64,000 bases of DNA from NCBI GenBank assembly GCA_042568205.1, contig JBHPJE010000003.1, forward strand, positions 36,683 to 100,682, given 5' to 3'. Shown piece by piece: positions 34,821-42,679 of this stretch. The position numbers and the translations under genes are program-made. The first letter of the stretch is position 1, and each line of letters starts with the position of its first letter. The stretch comes from JAUVDZ01 sp042568205. GTDB lineage: Bacteria > Patescibacteriota > Gracilibacteria > UBA1369 > PNNO01. The notes under the pieces were generated by a model that was not told the DNA's origin, did not search any database, and saw only the letters and a list, made by a program, of their open reading frames with translations.

Positions 34821-35774
34821 ATGCCAGGTAATACTTTCGGCACTATGTTCAAGGTAACCACATGGGGAGAATCCCATGGAAAAGCTTTGGGCGCTATTGT
34901 GGATGGATGCCCTTCTGGTTTAAAGCTAGATGAAAAAAACATTCAAGCTGAACTTGATTTAAGAAAACCAAATCAATCAAAAATGAGCACTAAACGCAAA
35001 GAATCTGATAAAGTAGAAATTTTATCAGGTGTTTTTGAAGGCAAAACAACTGGAATGCCTATTTCAATGATTGTTTGGAATCAAAATGCACGTTCAAGGG
35101 ATTATTCAAATTTAAAAGATGTTTATAGACCTGGTCATGCTGATATGGTTTACCAGGAAAAATATGGAATTCGCGATTACAGAGGCGGAGGAAGATCTTC
35201 TGGACGAGAAACTGTGAGCCGGGTTATGGCTGGCGCAATTGCTAAAAGAATTCTTGCAAAACATAAGTGCCTTGTAAAAGGTTCAATTGTACGAACTGGT
35301 GAATTAAGGCCAGGAGATTCATGCGGTGGTCTCGCTGAGATCATTGTGAAAAATCCTCCGAAAGGGCTTGGTGAGCCTGTTTTTAACAAACTTGATGCTG
35401 ACATCGCTAAAGCTGTTATGTCGATTGGAGCGATTAAGGGCGTTGAATTTGGAGCTGGATTCGAAGTTGCTGAAATGAGAGGTTCTGAAAATAATGATGA
35501 ATACGAAATGCGACGAGGGAAAATAAGAACTAAAACTAATAATGCAGGTGGAATTCTTGGAGGAATTTCTACTGGTGAAGATATTATTGTTAGATTTCCA
35601 GTAAAACCACCAGCAAGTATTGGTAAAGAGCAAAAAACAGTATCTTTAAGAGGGAGATCTAAATCAATTAATATAAAAGGACGTCACGATGCATGCATTG
35701 TCCCACGGGTTATTCCTGTTGCAGAAAGCATGATTGCAATTACTTTAGTAGATCATTTATTAAGGCAGTCATGA
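34821..35774 (+). CDS. aroC: Chorismate synthase
   Basis: The 317-residue flavin-dependent enzyme makes chorismate from EPSP, the last step of the shikimate pathway. Hallmarks are GNTFGTMFKVTTWGESHGKALGAIVDGCPSGL, FRGR-type YRPGHADMVYQEKYGIRDYRGGGRSSGRETVSRVMAGA and the ending RGRHDACIVPRVIPVAESMIAI. It is somewhat shorter than the common 350-400 residues. It belongs to a chain of overlapping genes: tgt starts inside its stop codon (ATGA). It is unlinked to aroF-aroB-aroAK. Confidence 0.95.
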   Translation: MPGNTFGTMFKVTTWGESHGKALGAIVDGCPSGLKLDEKNIQAELDLRKPNQSKMSTKRKESDKVEILSGVFEGKTTGMPISMIVWNQNARSRDYSNLKDVYRPGHADMVYQEKYGIRDYRGGGRSSGRETVSRVMAGAIAKRILAKHKCLVKGSIVRTGELRPGDSCGGLAEIIVKNPPKGLGEPVFNKLDADIAKAVMSIGAIKGVEFGAGFEVAEMRGSENNDEYEMRRGKIRTKTNNAGGILGGISTGEDIIVRFPVKPPASIGKEQKTVSLRGRSKSINIKGRHDACIVPRVIPVAESMIAITLVDHLLRQS

Positions 35775-36916
35775 AAGACTTCAAATATGAAATAAAAGCA
35801 GAAGATAAAGACACTCATGCAAGGTGCGGTGTTTTAAATACTCCTCATGGAAAAATTAAAACTCCTGTTTTCATGCCTGTCGGCACAAAGGCTACTGTAA
35901 AAACTTTAAGTCCAGAAGAATTAATCGATCTAGGTGCTGATATAATTTTAGCAAATACATATCATTTATATTTGAGACCTGGATCAGACATAGTTAAAAA
36001 AATGGGAGGGCTTCATAAATGGATGAATTGGAAGAAACCCATTTTAACTGATTCAGGAGGGTTTCAGGTTTTTTCATTGGCATCCAAAGGTCAATCAAAA
36101 CCTTTAGTTAAAATTAAAGAAAATGGAGTTGAATTTAAATCTCATATAGATGGTTCTAAACACTTTTTCTCTCCTGAAAGTGCAATGCGCATTCAGGATG
36201 ATTTAGGCGCAGATATTATAATGGCATTTGACGAGTGCTCCCCTGCTTATGCTGCTAAACAATATACAAAAGAGGCAATGCAACGAACACACGAATGGGC
36301 AAAACTATGCAAAAAAGAATGGCAAAAGCTTCAGAAAAAACGAAAAGTGAAACAAGCGCTATTTCCAATTGTACAAGGTGGAATTCATGCAGATTTAAGA
36401 ATTGAATCTACAAAGTTTATGACTGATTTAGATTTACCTGGAATCGCAATTGGAGGTCTTTCAGTTGGTGAAACAAAAAATGAAATGTACGACATTTTGG
36501 AAGCTATTAATCCTCATCTTCCAAAAGATAAGCCAAGATATTTAATGGGAGTAGGAACCCCAGAAGACTTATTAGAAGCAATTTCACATGGAATTGATAT
36601 GTTTGATTGTGTAATTGCTACTAGAAATGCACGGCATGGCTCTTTTTGGACATGTGATGGGAAAAATTGTATTAAAAATGCTGAATTTAAATTTGAAGCA
36701 ATTCCATTAATGGAAAAATGTAAATGTTATGCATGTCAAAACTATAGTGCGAGCTATGTTAGACATTTGATTATGGAAAAAGAAATGTTCGGACAAAGAC
36801 TTATCACAATTCATAATCTTCACTTTTTAACTGACTTAATGGAGAAATCACGAAATCATATTTCGAAAGGTACATTTAATAAATTTAAAAAACGATTCTT
36901 AAAAAGATATTTATGA
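35771..36916 (+). CDS. tgt: Queuine/preQ1 tRNA-ribosyltransferase
   Basis: The start at 35771 overlaps the aroC stop (ATGA) and gives 381 residues, the normal length; longer in-frame readings lie inside aroC. It exchanges guanine 34 of certain tRNAs for a queuine precursor. Visible motifs are LTDSGGFQVFSLA, MAFDECSPAY (catalytic Asp), GGLSVGE, RYLMGVGTPEDL, FDCVIATRNARHG (second catalytic Asp) and the zinc site CKCYACQNYSASYVRHL with a distal His. The HD-hydrolase gene follows with an ATGA overlap. Confidence 0.95.
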   Translation: MKDFKYEIKAEDKDTHARCGVLNTPHGKIKTPVFMPVGTKATVKTLSPEELIDLGADIILANTYHLYLRPGSDIVKKMGGLHKWMNWKKPILTDSGGFQVFSLASKGQSKPLVKIKENGVEFKSHIDGSKHFFSPESAMRIQDDLGADIIMAFDECSPAYAAKQYTKEAMQRTHEWAKLCKKEWQKLQKKRKVKQALFPIVQGGIHADLRIESTKFMTDLDLPGIAIGGLSVGETKNEMYDILEAINPHLPKDKPRYLMGVGTPEDLLEAISHGIDMFDCVIATRNARHGSFWTCDGKNCIKNAEFKFEAIPLMEKCKCYACQNYSASYVRHLIMEKEMFGQRLITIHNLHFLTDLMEKSRNHISKGTFNKFKKRFLKRYL

Positions 36917-37473
36917 AAAAAATAATTAATTACTTTTTTGAGCTTGGGATGCTTAAAAAATACCATCATAACGGCACTATGACAGCTGGTGTAAAAATCC
37001 CAGATACAGTTGCTGAGCATTCATACAGAGCTGCAGTAATTGCATACGTTTTAGGAAAACTTGAAAAGGTTGATGCTGAAAAAGCCGCTTGTATGCTTCT
37101 CTTTCATGATGCCCCTGAAGCACGAATTGGAGATCATAATAAAATAGCTCAAAGATATATTGATCGCGAAAAAGTAGAAAAAGAAGTTCTAAAAGAACAA
37201 GTTGAAGGATTGCCTTCGGCTATGGCAAAAGATATTGAAGAAATGTGGATAGATAAACATAAAGGAAGTTCAAAACTTGCACAAGTTGCTCACGATGCAG
37301 ACCTTCTTGAAACAGCAATTCAAGGTAAGGAATATTTAGATATAGGCCACCCAACTCAAGGATGGATTGATAATGTTAAAAAACATTTAAAAACTCAAAG
37401 CGCAAAAAAATTAGTTAAAGAACTTGAACAAACACATTTCACAGATTGGTGGAAAAATTTAAAAAAGATTTAA
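36913..37473 (+). CDS. HD-domain phosphohydrolase (YfbR-like)
   Basis: A 186-residue HD-superfamily protein. H, HD and D ligands are visible in VAEHSYRAA, LFHDAPEARIGD and HDADLLETA, with the pattern of YfbR-type 5'-nucleotidases and related HD hydrolases that dephosphorylate nucleoside monophosphates. It overlaps tgt by four bases and is the last gene of that run. The actual substrate is not known. Confidence 0.85.
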   Translation: MKKIINYFFELGMLKKYHHNGTMTAGVKIPDTVAEHSYRAAVIAYVLGKLEKVDAEKAACMLLFHDAPEARIGDHNKIAQRYIDREKVEKEVLKEQVEGLPSAMAKDIEEMWIDKHKGSSKLAQVAHDADLLETAIQGKEYLDIGHPTQGWIDNVKKHLKTQSAKKLVKELEQTHFTDWWKNLKKI

Positions 37474-37478
37474 GTGTT

Positions 37479-37499
37479 TTGTCAATTTTCTATTGACAA
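37479..37499. promoter_or_regulatory. 8-bp inverted repeat at the aromatic operon promoter
   Basis: TTGTCAAT (37479-37486) and ATTGACAA (37492-37499) are exact inverted copies with a 5-base spacer. The right arm contains a TTGACA -35 box (37493-37498). No fully convincing -10 matches this box; a TTGTCA-N16-TAATAT pair (37479-37506) or a TATAGA at 37521 are alternatives. A candidate operator. Confidence 0.45.
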
Positions 37500-37544
37500 T
37501 TAATATATGATTTGAAAGACTATAGATACATTCACTTTTTCGTT

Positions 37545-37640
37545 ATGGAAAACCAATCCCGACAATTAGAAATCCAAAAAAACAGAGCAAACTCTGTGGC
37601 TTTTCCATACTTTTATTTTTACTTCAAGTTAACCTATTGA
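37545..37640 (+). CDS. Phe/Tyr-rich leader peptide of the aromatic operon
   Basis: A 31-codon ORF starting at 37545 and ending in TGA at 37638-37640. Its last 12 residues are FPYFYFYFKLTY: eight of twelve are Phe or Tyr. This is the classical signature of a leader peptide whose translation stalls when charged tRNA-Phe or tRNA-Tyr is scarce. It lies 200 bases before the second DAHP synthase and prephenate dehydrogenase, genes of Phe/Tyr synthesis. Its stop codon lies inside the antiterminator segment, as attenuation requires. The leader is free of an SD, like the other genes here. Confidence 0.85.
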   Translation: MENQSRQLEIQKNRANSVAFPYFYFYFKLTY

Positions 37641-37699
37641 TTCTGCTTTAATTCGTTTTATACAAGCCCATCAATAGGAATCCTATGATGGGATTTTTT
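37582..37699 (+). promoter_or_regulatory. Transcription attenuator (antiterminator/terminator)
   Basis: Three elements are visible. A pause-type hairpin ACAGAG/CTCTGT lies at 37582-37597. Segment 2, CCTATTGAT (37633-37641), overlaps the leader stop codon and is exactly complementary to ATCAATAGG (37670-37678), segment 3. Segment 3 also forms the left arm of the terminator. A ribosome stalled on Phe/Tyr codons leaves segment 2 free to pair with segment 3, so the terminator cannot form; a ribosome reaching the stop covers segment 2 and termination follows. This is the trp/phe logic of attenuation. Confidence 0.82.
37667..37699 (+). terminator. Attenuator terminator hairpin
   Basis: CCCATCA (37667-37673) pairs with TGATGGG (37686-37692), then a one-base bulge and TAGG/CCTA around a three-base loop, followed by six T (37694-37699). 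Confidence 0.9.
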
Positions 37700-37816
37700 G
37701 CTTAAACATGCGTATGATGCTAGATCTAGCTGTGAAGAGGGAGTGTTTACGACCGACTGAACAGGTAGAGCCCGTACGACGAAGTAGCAAAGCGAATCGG
37801 ATGGTTAAGTACGCAT
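37700..37816 (+). ncRNA. GC-rich structured leader element, unrecognised
   Basis: Directly after the attenuator terminator and before the ATG at 37840 lies a segment of about 50% GC in AT-rich DNA. ATGCGTA (37708-37714) pairs exactly with TACGCAT (37810-37816), enclosing 95 bases; inside are the palindrome GCTAGATCTAGC (37719-37730) and CCGA/TCGG. CTTAA (37701-37705) is complementary to TTAAG (37805-37809), which would give a pseudoknot-like arrangement with the closing stem. It contains no ORF. It may be a riboswitch or other leader element controlling the operon, but matches none known to me. It is transcribed only on readthrough if it shares the upstream promoter. Confidence 0.5.
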
Positions 37817-37839
37817 AGCGCTATTATTAATTATTTATC

Positions 37840-38565
37840 ATGAAAAAATTATTCACAAAAAAACCAATGGTCATTGCAGGACCATGCGCAGTTGAATCCA
37901 AATCTCAAATCTTAAGCATTGCTAAAAATCTGCATAAAATGGGAGTTAAAGTTATGCGAACACAACTTTGGAAGCCTCGCTCAAGCCCAAATTCTTTTCA
38001 GGGAGTTGGCGTAGAAGGTATCCCCTGGCTCAAAGAAATCAAAAAGCGTTTTGGAATGAAGCTCTGCTGTGAAGTTGTTGACCCAATCCAAATAGAACAA
38101 ACTAAAGGTGTTATCGATGTTCTTTGGGTGGGATCACGCAATATGCAAAACTTTGAACTCTTAAAAGCGTTAAATGAAGATTCTAGGCCAGTAATTCTTA
38201 AACGAGGGTTTATATCAACTATTGATGAATGGATCGCATCAGCTAATTACATTGGCAAGAATAAAGTGATTATGTGTGAACGTGGAATCAGAACAGGCGC
38301 AGATTCAACAAGGTTTACTCTCGACATAAATACTGCTCTGGTTATCAAACATGATCATAAAATTCCAATCATTATAGATCCTTCTCACAGCGCAGGTAGA
38401 AGCGACTTAGTCCCGCATCTAGCATGTGCAGCAATGGCAAGCGGAGTTGATGGACTTGTGATTGAGGTGCATAATCAACCAAGTAAAGCTTTAAGCGATG
38501 CAAAGCAACAACTGACTTTAAAGGCATTCGCGAACCTATTTATTAAACTAAAAACTTTATCATGA
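37840..38565 (+). CDS. aroF: DAHP synthase, short form without regulatory domain
   Basis: At 241 residues this is a bare barrel version of the enzyme at 7271. It has VIAGPCAVESKSQ, TQLWKPRSSPNSFQGVG, VGSRNMQNF, LKRGF, CERGIRTG and IDPSHSAGRSDL, the same active-site series. It lacks the N-terminal ferredoxin-like domain that mediates feedback inhibition in the family. Control therefore seems to be transcriptional, through the Phe/Tyr attenuator upstream. It feeds the shikimate pathway. It overlaps tyrA by four bases (ATGA). Confidence 0.93.
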   Translation: MKKLFTKKPMVIAGPCAVESKSQILSIAKNLHKMGVKVMRTQLWKPRSSPNSFQGVGVEGIPWLKEIKKRFGMKLCCEVVDPIQIEQTKGVIDVLWVGSRNMQNFELLKALNEDSRPVILKRGFISTIDEWIASANYIGKNKVIMCERGIRTGADSTRFTLDINTALVIKHDHKIPIIIDPSHSAGRSDLVPHLACAAMASGVDGLVIEVHNQPSKALSDAKQQLTLKAFANLFIKLKTLS

Positions 38566-39368
38566 AAAATGCAAAGGTAGTTGGATTCATAGGAGGTAAT
38601 GGTGAAATGGCAAAGTTGTTTATTCCGATATTTAAAAGTCGCGGATACAAAATCATTATTTCTGACAAACGCACTCCCCTTTCAAATCAAGAAGTAACTC
38701 ATCAGGCTGACATTGTCATCATTTCAGTTCCTATTATGAAAACCAAAGAGGTAATCCGTGAGATTATTCCATGGACTCGTAAAGGCCAGCTCCTTATGGA
38801 TCTCACATCATTAAAATCTGAACCAGTTCATGAAATGCAGAAAGGAAAAGCAGACGTAATTGGACTTCATCCTATGTTTGGACCAACAATTTCAAGCCTA
38901 GATGGTCAAAGAATTATCATGTGCCCTGAACAATCTCCGAACAAAAAATTTATTCAAAAGATTCTTGAAGAGGAAGGGCTGAACGTACATATCACTACGC
39001 CAGAAAAGCATGATAAAAATATGGGAGTTATCCAAATATTGATTCATTTTCATTCAATAATGCTTGGCCATACTTTAAAATCACTCAACGTTGATTTAAA
39101 GGAAATTGAAGAATTTATGAGTCCGATCTACAGACTTGAATTTGGAGTAATTGCGAGAATATTTTCACAGGATCCTGACCTATACGGACCAATCTTAATG
39201 ATGAATCCTGAAAAACATGAGATTTTGAAACAAATCGATGTTAATACCAAGAATTTATCAAACATTGTTGAATGTTCAGACTTAACTTTGTTTAGAGAGT
39301 TCTTTAAAAAGACCTCGAAGTATCTTGGTAAGTATTCAGAGATTGCTGATAAGATGATTGAGACCTAA
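38562..39368 (+). CDS. tyrA: Prephenate dehydrogenase
   Basis: The 268-residue protein begins VVGFIGGNGEMAKLF, an NAD(P)-binding Rossmann start, and contains DLTSLKSEPVHEM, GLHPMFGPT and HFHSIMLGHTL, like the dehydrogenase half of E. coli TyrA; no chorismate mutase domain is fused. It oxidises prephenate to 4-hydroxyphenylpyruvate, the tyrosine precursor. It shares the attenuator-controlled operon with the short DAHP synthase. Its 3' end overlaps a convergent small gene by four bases. No prephenate dehydratase or chorismate mutase gene is in the window. Confidence 0.9.
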   Translation: MKNAKVVGFIGGNGEMAKLFIPIFKSRGYKIIISDKRTPLSNQEVTHQADIVIISVPIMKTKEVIREIIPWTRKGQLLMDLTSLKSEPVHEMQKGKADVIGLHPMFGPTISSLDGQRIIMCPEQSPNKKFIQKILEEEGLNVHITTPEKHDKNMGVIQILIHFHSIMLGHTLKSLNVDLKEIEEFMSPIYRLEFGVIARIFSQDPDLYGPILMMNPEKHEILKQIDVNTKNLSNIVECSDLTLFREFFKKTSKYLGKYSEIADKMIET

Positions 39369-39712
39369 CGCCAGAATTCTTTTATCTCACTACCAGAAAA
39401 ATACCGCTTTAAAACGGAATTATTAAATTTTAATTCCTGTTCAAGTTTTGCTGCCTCAATTGCGCGACGTTCTTCGAGCCGTTCAATCCTGCCTTCATAC
39501 ATAATGATTTCTCTTTCCAACTTATCTATTCGTTTAACTGCATTTTTAATACTTAAAGGAGTTGCGAGTCCCTCCCCTTTTATACCTTCAATATCCCGTT
39601 TAAAAGCTTTACAGCCTTCCAAATAACTCTCAGCAGTATCAGCAATCCTTGTTGCATTTACTGTTTTAGCACGCCTCCTGATTGATCGATGAATTCTTTG
39701 TTCCATATACAC
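39365..39712 (-). CDS. Coiled-coil protein, unknown
   Basis: A 115-residue protein with an Arg-rich start (MYMEQRIHRSIRRRAKTVNATR) and a long heptad-like helix (IKNAVKRIDKLEREIIMYEGRIERLEERRAIEAAKLEQEL), predicted to form a coiled coil. No signal or membrane segment. It is divergent from ruvA (22-base gap between starts) and overlaps tyrA tail-to-tail by four bases. Unknown function. Confidence 0.6.
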   Translation of the reverse strand: MYMEQRIHRSIRRRAKTVNATRIADTAESYLEGCKAFKRDIEGIKGEGLATPLSIKNAVKRIDKLEREIIMYEGRIERLEERRAIEAAKLEQELKFNNSVLKRYFSGSEIKEFWR

Positions 39713-39734
39713 ATCATTATGTTATACTCTAGTC

Positions 39735-40301
39735 ATGATAGCATACCTCACTGGAACAATTCAAAAAAAGCTGCCAACTGCAATTATTTTAAACGCTGGA
39801 GAAATAGGTTATTTAGTTTCAGTTACCCAAACTTTCCTGGCAGAACATGAAGCAGATGATGCGATCGAGCTTTATATTCATACTGCTGTTCGCGAAGATG
39901 ATATTAGTTTATATGGATTCGCTTCATATGAAGAACTTGAAACATTCAAACTTCTAATCAGCGTTTCTGGTGTTGGGCCAAAATCAGGATTAGAAATTCT
40001 AAACAATCCAATATCCTCAATTAAATTTGCTATCTCAAAAGGAGATGTTGATTTAATTGTTAAAACAAAGGGAATCGGCAAAAAAACTGCTGAAAGAATT
40101 GTGATTGATCTTAAGGAAAAAATCGGAGCAACTGATAAGCCGGAGAACTATGAAACTCCTTCAGATATTAACGAAGACGCAATCGGAGCACTTATAAATC
40201 TTGGCTACAGAAAGCATCAAATCGTACAAAAACTTAAAAAAATGCCTTCAGAAATAAAAGAACCTGAAGATATAATTAAATACTTCCTCCAAAATGCTTA
40301 A
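39735..40301 (+). CDS. ruvA: Holliday junction DNA helicase subunit RuvA
   Basis: The 188-residue protein shows the OB-fold start MIAYLTGTIQKK, the HxxxREDxxxLYGF motif (HTAVREDDISLYGFAS), the two helix-hairpin-helix motifs (ISVSGVGPKSGLEIL and VKTKGIGKKTAERIVIDLK) and a C-terminal domain III (EDAIGALINLGYRKHQI) that contacts RuvB. It tetramerises on Holliday junctions during recombination. ruvC is at 48587, and ruvB is not in the window. It overlaps the M24 peptidase gene by eight bases. Confidence 0.95.
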   Translation: MIAYLTGTIQKKLPTAIILNAGEIGYLVSVTQTFLAEHEADDAIELYIHTAVREDDISLYGFASYEELETFKLLISVSGVGPKSGLEILNNPISSIKFAISKGDVDLIVKTKGIGKKTAERIVIDLKEKIGATDKPENYETPSDINEDAIGALINLGYRKHQIVQKLKKMPSEIKEPEDIIKYFLQNA

Positions 40302-41361
40302 ACAAATCAGAAAACACTTTAAAAACTTCAATGCGTTGTTCATAAGTGATCCTCTTAATGTTTATTACTTAACAGGATTCACAGGTTCGCGCGGCCTTAT
40401 TCTAATAACAAAACGAAAAGCATACTTTTTTACTGACTTTAGATATTTAGAATATGCTAAAAAAATCGTACCTGATGATTTTGAAGTTGTTCAGATAGAT
40501 AAAAAATGGAAAGAAGATTGGCCAAAAATCCTTAAAAAATTCAGAGTTAAAGATTTAGGATTCGAAGAGAATTATTTAACAGTAAATCAATACGCTGGAC
40601 TTAAAAAAATCTCAAAAGGAGTTAGGTTTAAAAAGGCAGGAAATATCGTTGAACAAATCCGGGAAATCAAACAAGGATATGAGATAGCGCGCCTAAGAAA
40701 ATCTCAAAGAATTAATGAGCAGGTTTTAGATGAAGCTTTAAATTTTTTGAAAGTCGGACGAACCGAATCAGAAGTTGAATGGTTTATTATAAAAGCCCAA
40801 AGAGAGCTTGGGGCTGAGGATTCTTCGTTTGATCCGATTGTTGCGTTTGGATCTAATTCAGCTATCCCCCATCATCAAAATACAAATCGAAAACTTAAAA
40901 AGGGTCACGTTGTTTTGTTAGATATGGGAGTAAAGTACAAACATTATTGTTCAGATATGACTCGAACATTTTTCACTGCAAAACCAACTACAAGACAGGC
41001 AGAAATTTATGAAACAGTTTTAGCATCACAGCAAGCTGCAATTGATTCACTTAAACATAATATTACGGTTGCTAGCGTTGTAAAATCTGCAATGGCACCA
41101 ATTAAAGAAAAAAATCTGGAAGAGTATTTTCAGCATGCTTTAGGGCATGGAGCAGGATTGAATATCCACGAATTACCTAACCTGGGAATCACAACACCAT
41201 ACAAGTTAAAAGAGAATATGATTACCACAATAGAACCGGGTATTTATCTACCTAAAAACTTTGGCGTTCGCATAGAAGATATGCTAATAATATCCCGTAC
41301 AGGAGCCCAAAATATCACAAAAGCTCCTAAGCAATTAAAAGATGTAATAATCAAGATATAA
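40294..41361 (+). CDS. Xaa-Pro aminopeptidase (M24 family)
   Basis: A 355-residue metallopeptidase. Residues 1-120 form the creatinase N-terminal domain (YLTGFTGSRGLILI). The pita-bread fold follows with all five metal ligands: LLDMGVKYKHYCSDMTRTFF (two Asp), HALGHGAGLNIHE (His), TTIEPGIYLP and VRIEDMLII (two Glu). It removes N-terminal residues before proline. The start overlaps ruvA by eight bases. Whether it is an aminopeptidase P or a prolidase cannot be decided here. Confidence 0.92.
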   Translation: MLKQIRKHFKNFNALFISDPLNVYYLTGFTGSRGLILITKRKAYFFTDFRYLEYAKKIVPDDFEVVQIDKKWKEDWPKILKKFRVKDLGFEENYLTVNQYAGLKKISKGVRFKKAGNIVEQIREIKQGYEIARLRKSQRINEQVLDEALNFLKVGRTESEVEWFIIKAQRELGAEDSSFDPIVAFGSNSAIPHHQNTNRKLKKGHVVLLDMGVKYKHYCSDMTRTFFTAKPTTRQAEIYETVLASQQAAIDSLKHNITVASVVKSAMAPIKEKNLEEYFQHALGHGAGLNIHELPNLGITTPYKLKENMITTIEPGIYLPKNFGVRIEDMLIISRTGAQNITKAPKQLKDVIIKI

Positions 41362-41362
41362 T

Positions 41363-42676
41363 ATGCCTAAAATAGCAGTAATTTTGTTTCCAGGAACCAA
41401 TTGTGAGCTTGAAGCTTTAAGAGCAATTGGTCGTAGTGGAATGGAACCTCAATTGATCAGATGGAATGACTTGGATGTTGATTATGCAAGTTTTGATGGA
41501 TTTTTTCTGCCTGGAGGATTCAGTTATGAAGATCGAGGACGATCAGGAATTATTGCATCTAAGAATGCACTTTTAGATAAGATTCGCGAAGAAGCTGGAA
41601 AAGGAAAACCAGTATTAGGTGTTTGTAATGGAGCGCAAATTGTGATGGAGTCAGGTTTGATTCCAGGTCTTGATAAAAATCATGTTGAAATGGCACTTGC
41701 TTGGAATAAACGTGTTGATAAAAACGGAAATATTTTAGGAACTGGATTTTATAATGATTGGATATATTTAAAAAACGCTGTACCAAAGGGCAGATCAGCA
41801 TTTAATTATTATGATCAGGATCATTTAATTAGAATTCCTGTTGCTCATGGTGAAGGTCGATTTACATCAATTGATCCTGAAATGAAAGAAATGTTAATGA
41901 AAAATGAACAAGCAGTTTTCAGATATTGTGATGAAAATGGAGAAATGAAAGAAGACTTCCCTACTAATCCTAATGGAGCGTTATTGAATTTGGCTGGACT
42001 TTGTAATCCTGAAGGAAATGTAATGAGTTTAATGCCGCATCCTGAAAGAACAGAGGTTGGAGATCCAATTTTTGAATCGATTCGTGAATATATTGGTAAA
42101 AGTTTTGAAATTGTGCGGCCAGCTGAAATCGTTATGGATAAGCCAGCTTTTGCAGTTGATGAAGTTGGATCTTATGATAAACCAGACATTGAAGTGTTTG
42201 TTGATACTGTGATTACTGATAATGAAGAACGAACTCTTGAAGCTGCGATTCATAATTTAGGATTTAACGAAGCTAAGCTAAAAAAACTTTTATATTATGG
42301 AATTAAAACTGACGGCTCAGTTGATAAAGTTGAAACTGCAGATGCTCTTTTGAAATCTGGAGAAATTATAAACATGGCAAAAGAATCACCTTTAGTTAAA
42401 ATTGAAGATAAGTATTATTCATTTGATCCTGCAGAAGGTTTAAACGAAGTTGATGAAAAAGAAGTTGGAGGCGAAAGTTATCTGACATTTAATAAAGAAG
42501 ACACTGTTGGTGAAAGCCGACTTCAAACTATAAAACATCACTTTTCAATTAGTGGTGTGCAGCGGATTCACGCTGGAAAGAGATGGTCTTTAACTAGTAA
42601 TGCAGATGAAGCTGCGAAAATAGTTGGGACTCATATCTTCCACAATCCACATTCAATGGATATCTATAAAGCATAA
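41363..42676 (+). CDS. purQ: FGAM synthase glutaminase PurQ fused to PurS-like domains
   Basis: Residues 1-255 are PurQ: MPKIAVILFPGTNCELEALRAI, the nucleophile Cys in LGVCNGAQIVMESGL, and the His-Glu pair in MPHPER. Residues about 272-345 (DIEVFVDTVITDNEERTLEAAIHNLGF) match the PurS fold, and residues 395-437 (HAGKRWSLTSNADEAAKIVGTHIFHNP) match the second half of PurS. The whole is 437 residues, far longer than PurQ alone (about 225). PurQ releases ammonia from glutamine for PurL, and PurS bridges them in the Bacillus-type complex. The PurQ-PurS assignment is firm for PurQ and inferred for PurS. PurL is elsewhere. Confidence 0.85.
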   Translation: MPKIAVILFPGTNCELEALRAIGRSGMEPQLIRWNDLDVDYASFDGFFLPGGFSYEDRGRSGIIASKNALLDKIREEAGKGKPVLGVCNGAQIVMESGLIPGLDKNHVEMALAWNKRVDKNGNILGTGFYNDWIYLKNAVPKGRSAFNYYDQDHLIRIPVAHGEGRFTSIDPEMKEMLMKNEQAVFRYCDENGEMKEDFPTNPNGALLNLAGLCNPEGNVMSLMPHPERTEVGDPIFESIREYIGKSFEIVRPAEIVMDKPAFAVDEVGSYDKPDIEVFVDTVITDNEERTLEAAIHNLGFNEAKLKKLLYYGIKTDGSVDKVETADALLKSGEIINMAKESPLVKIEDKYYSFDPAEGLNEVDEKEVGGESYLTFNKEDTVGESRLQTIKHHFSISGVQRIHAGKRWSLTSNADEAAKIVGTHIFHNPHSMDIYKA

Positions 42677-42679
42677 ACT

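Noticed and set aside
35693..35770. Longer start for tgt
   Set aside because: It lies inside aroC; the ATG at 35771 overlaps the aroC stop and gives the normal length.
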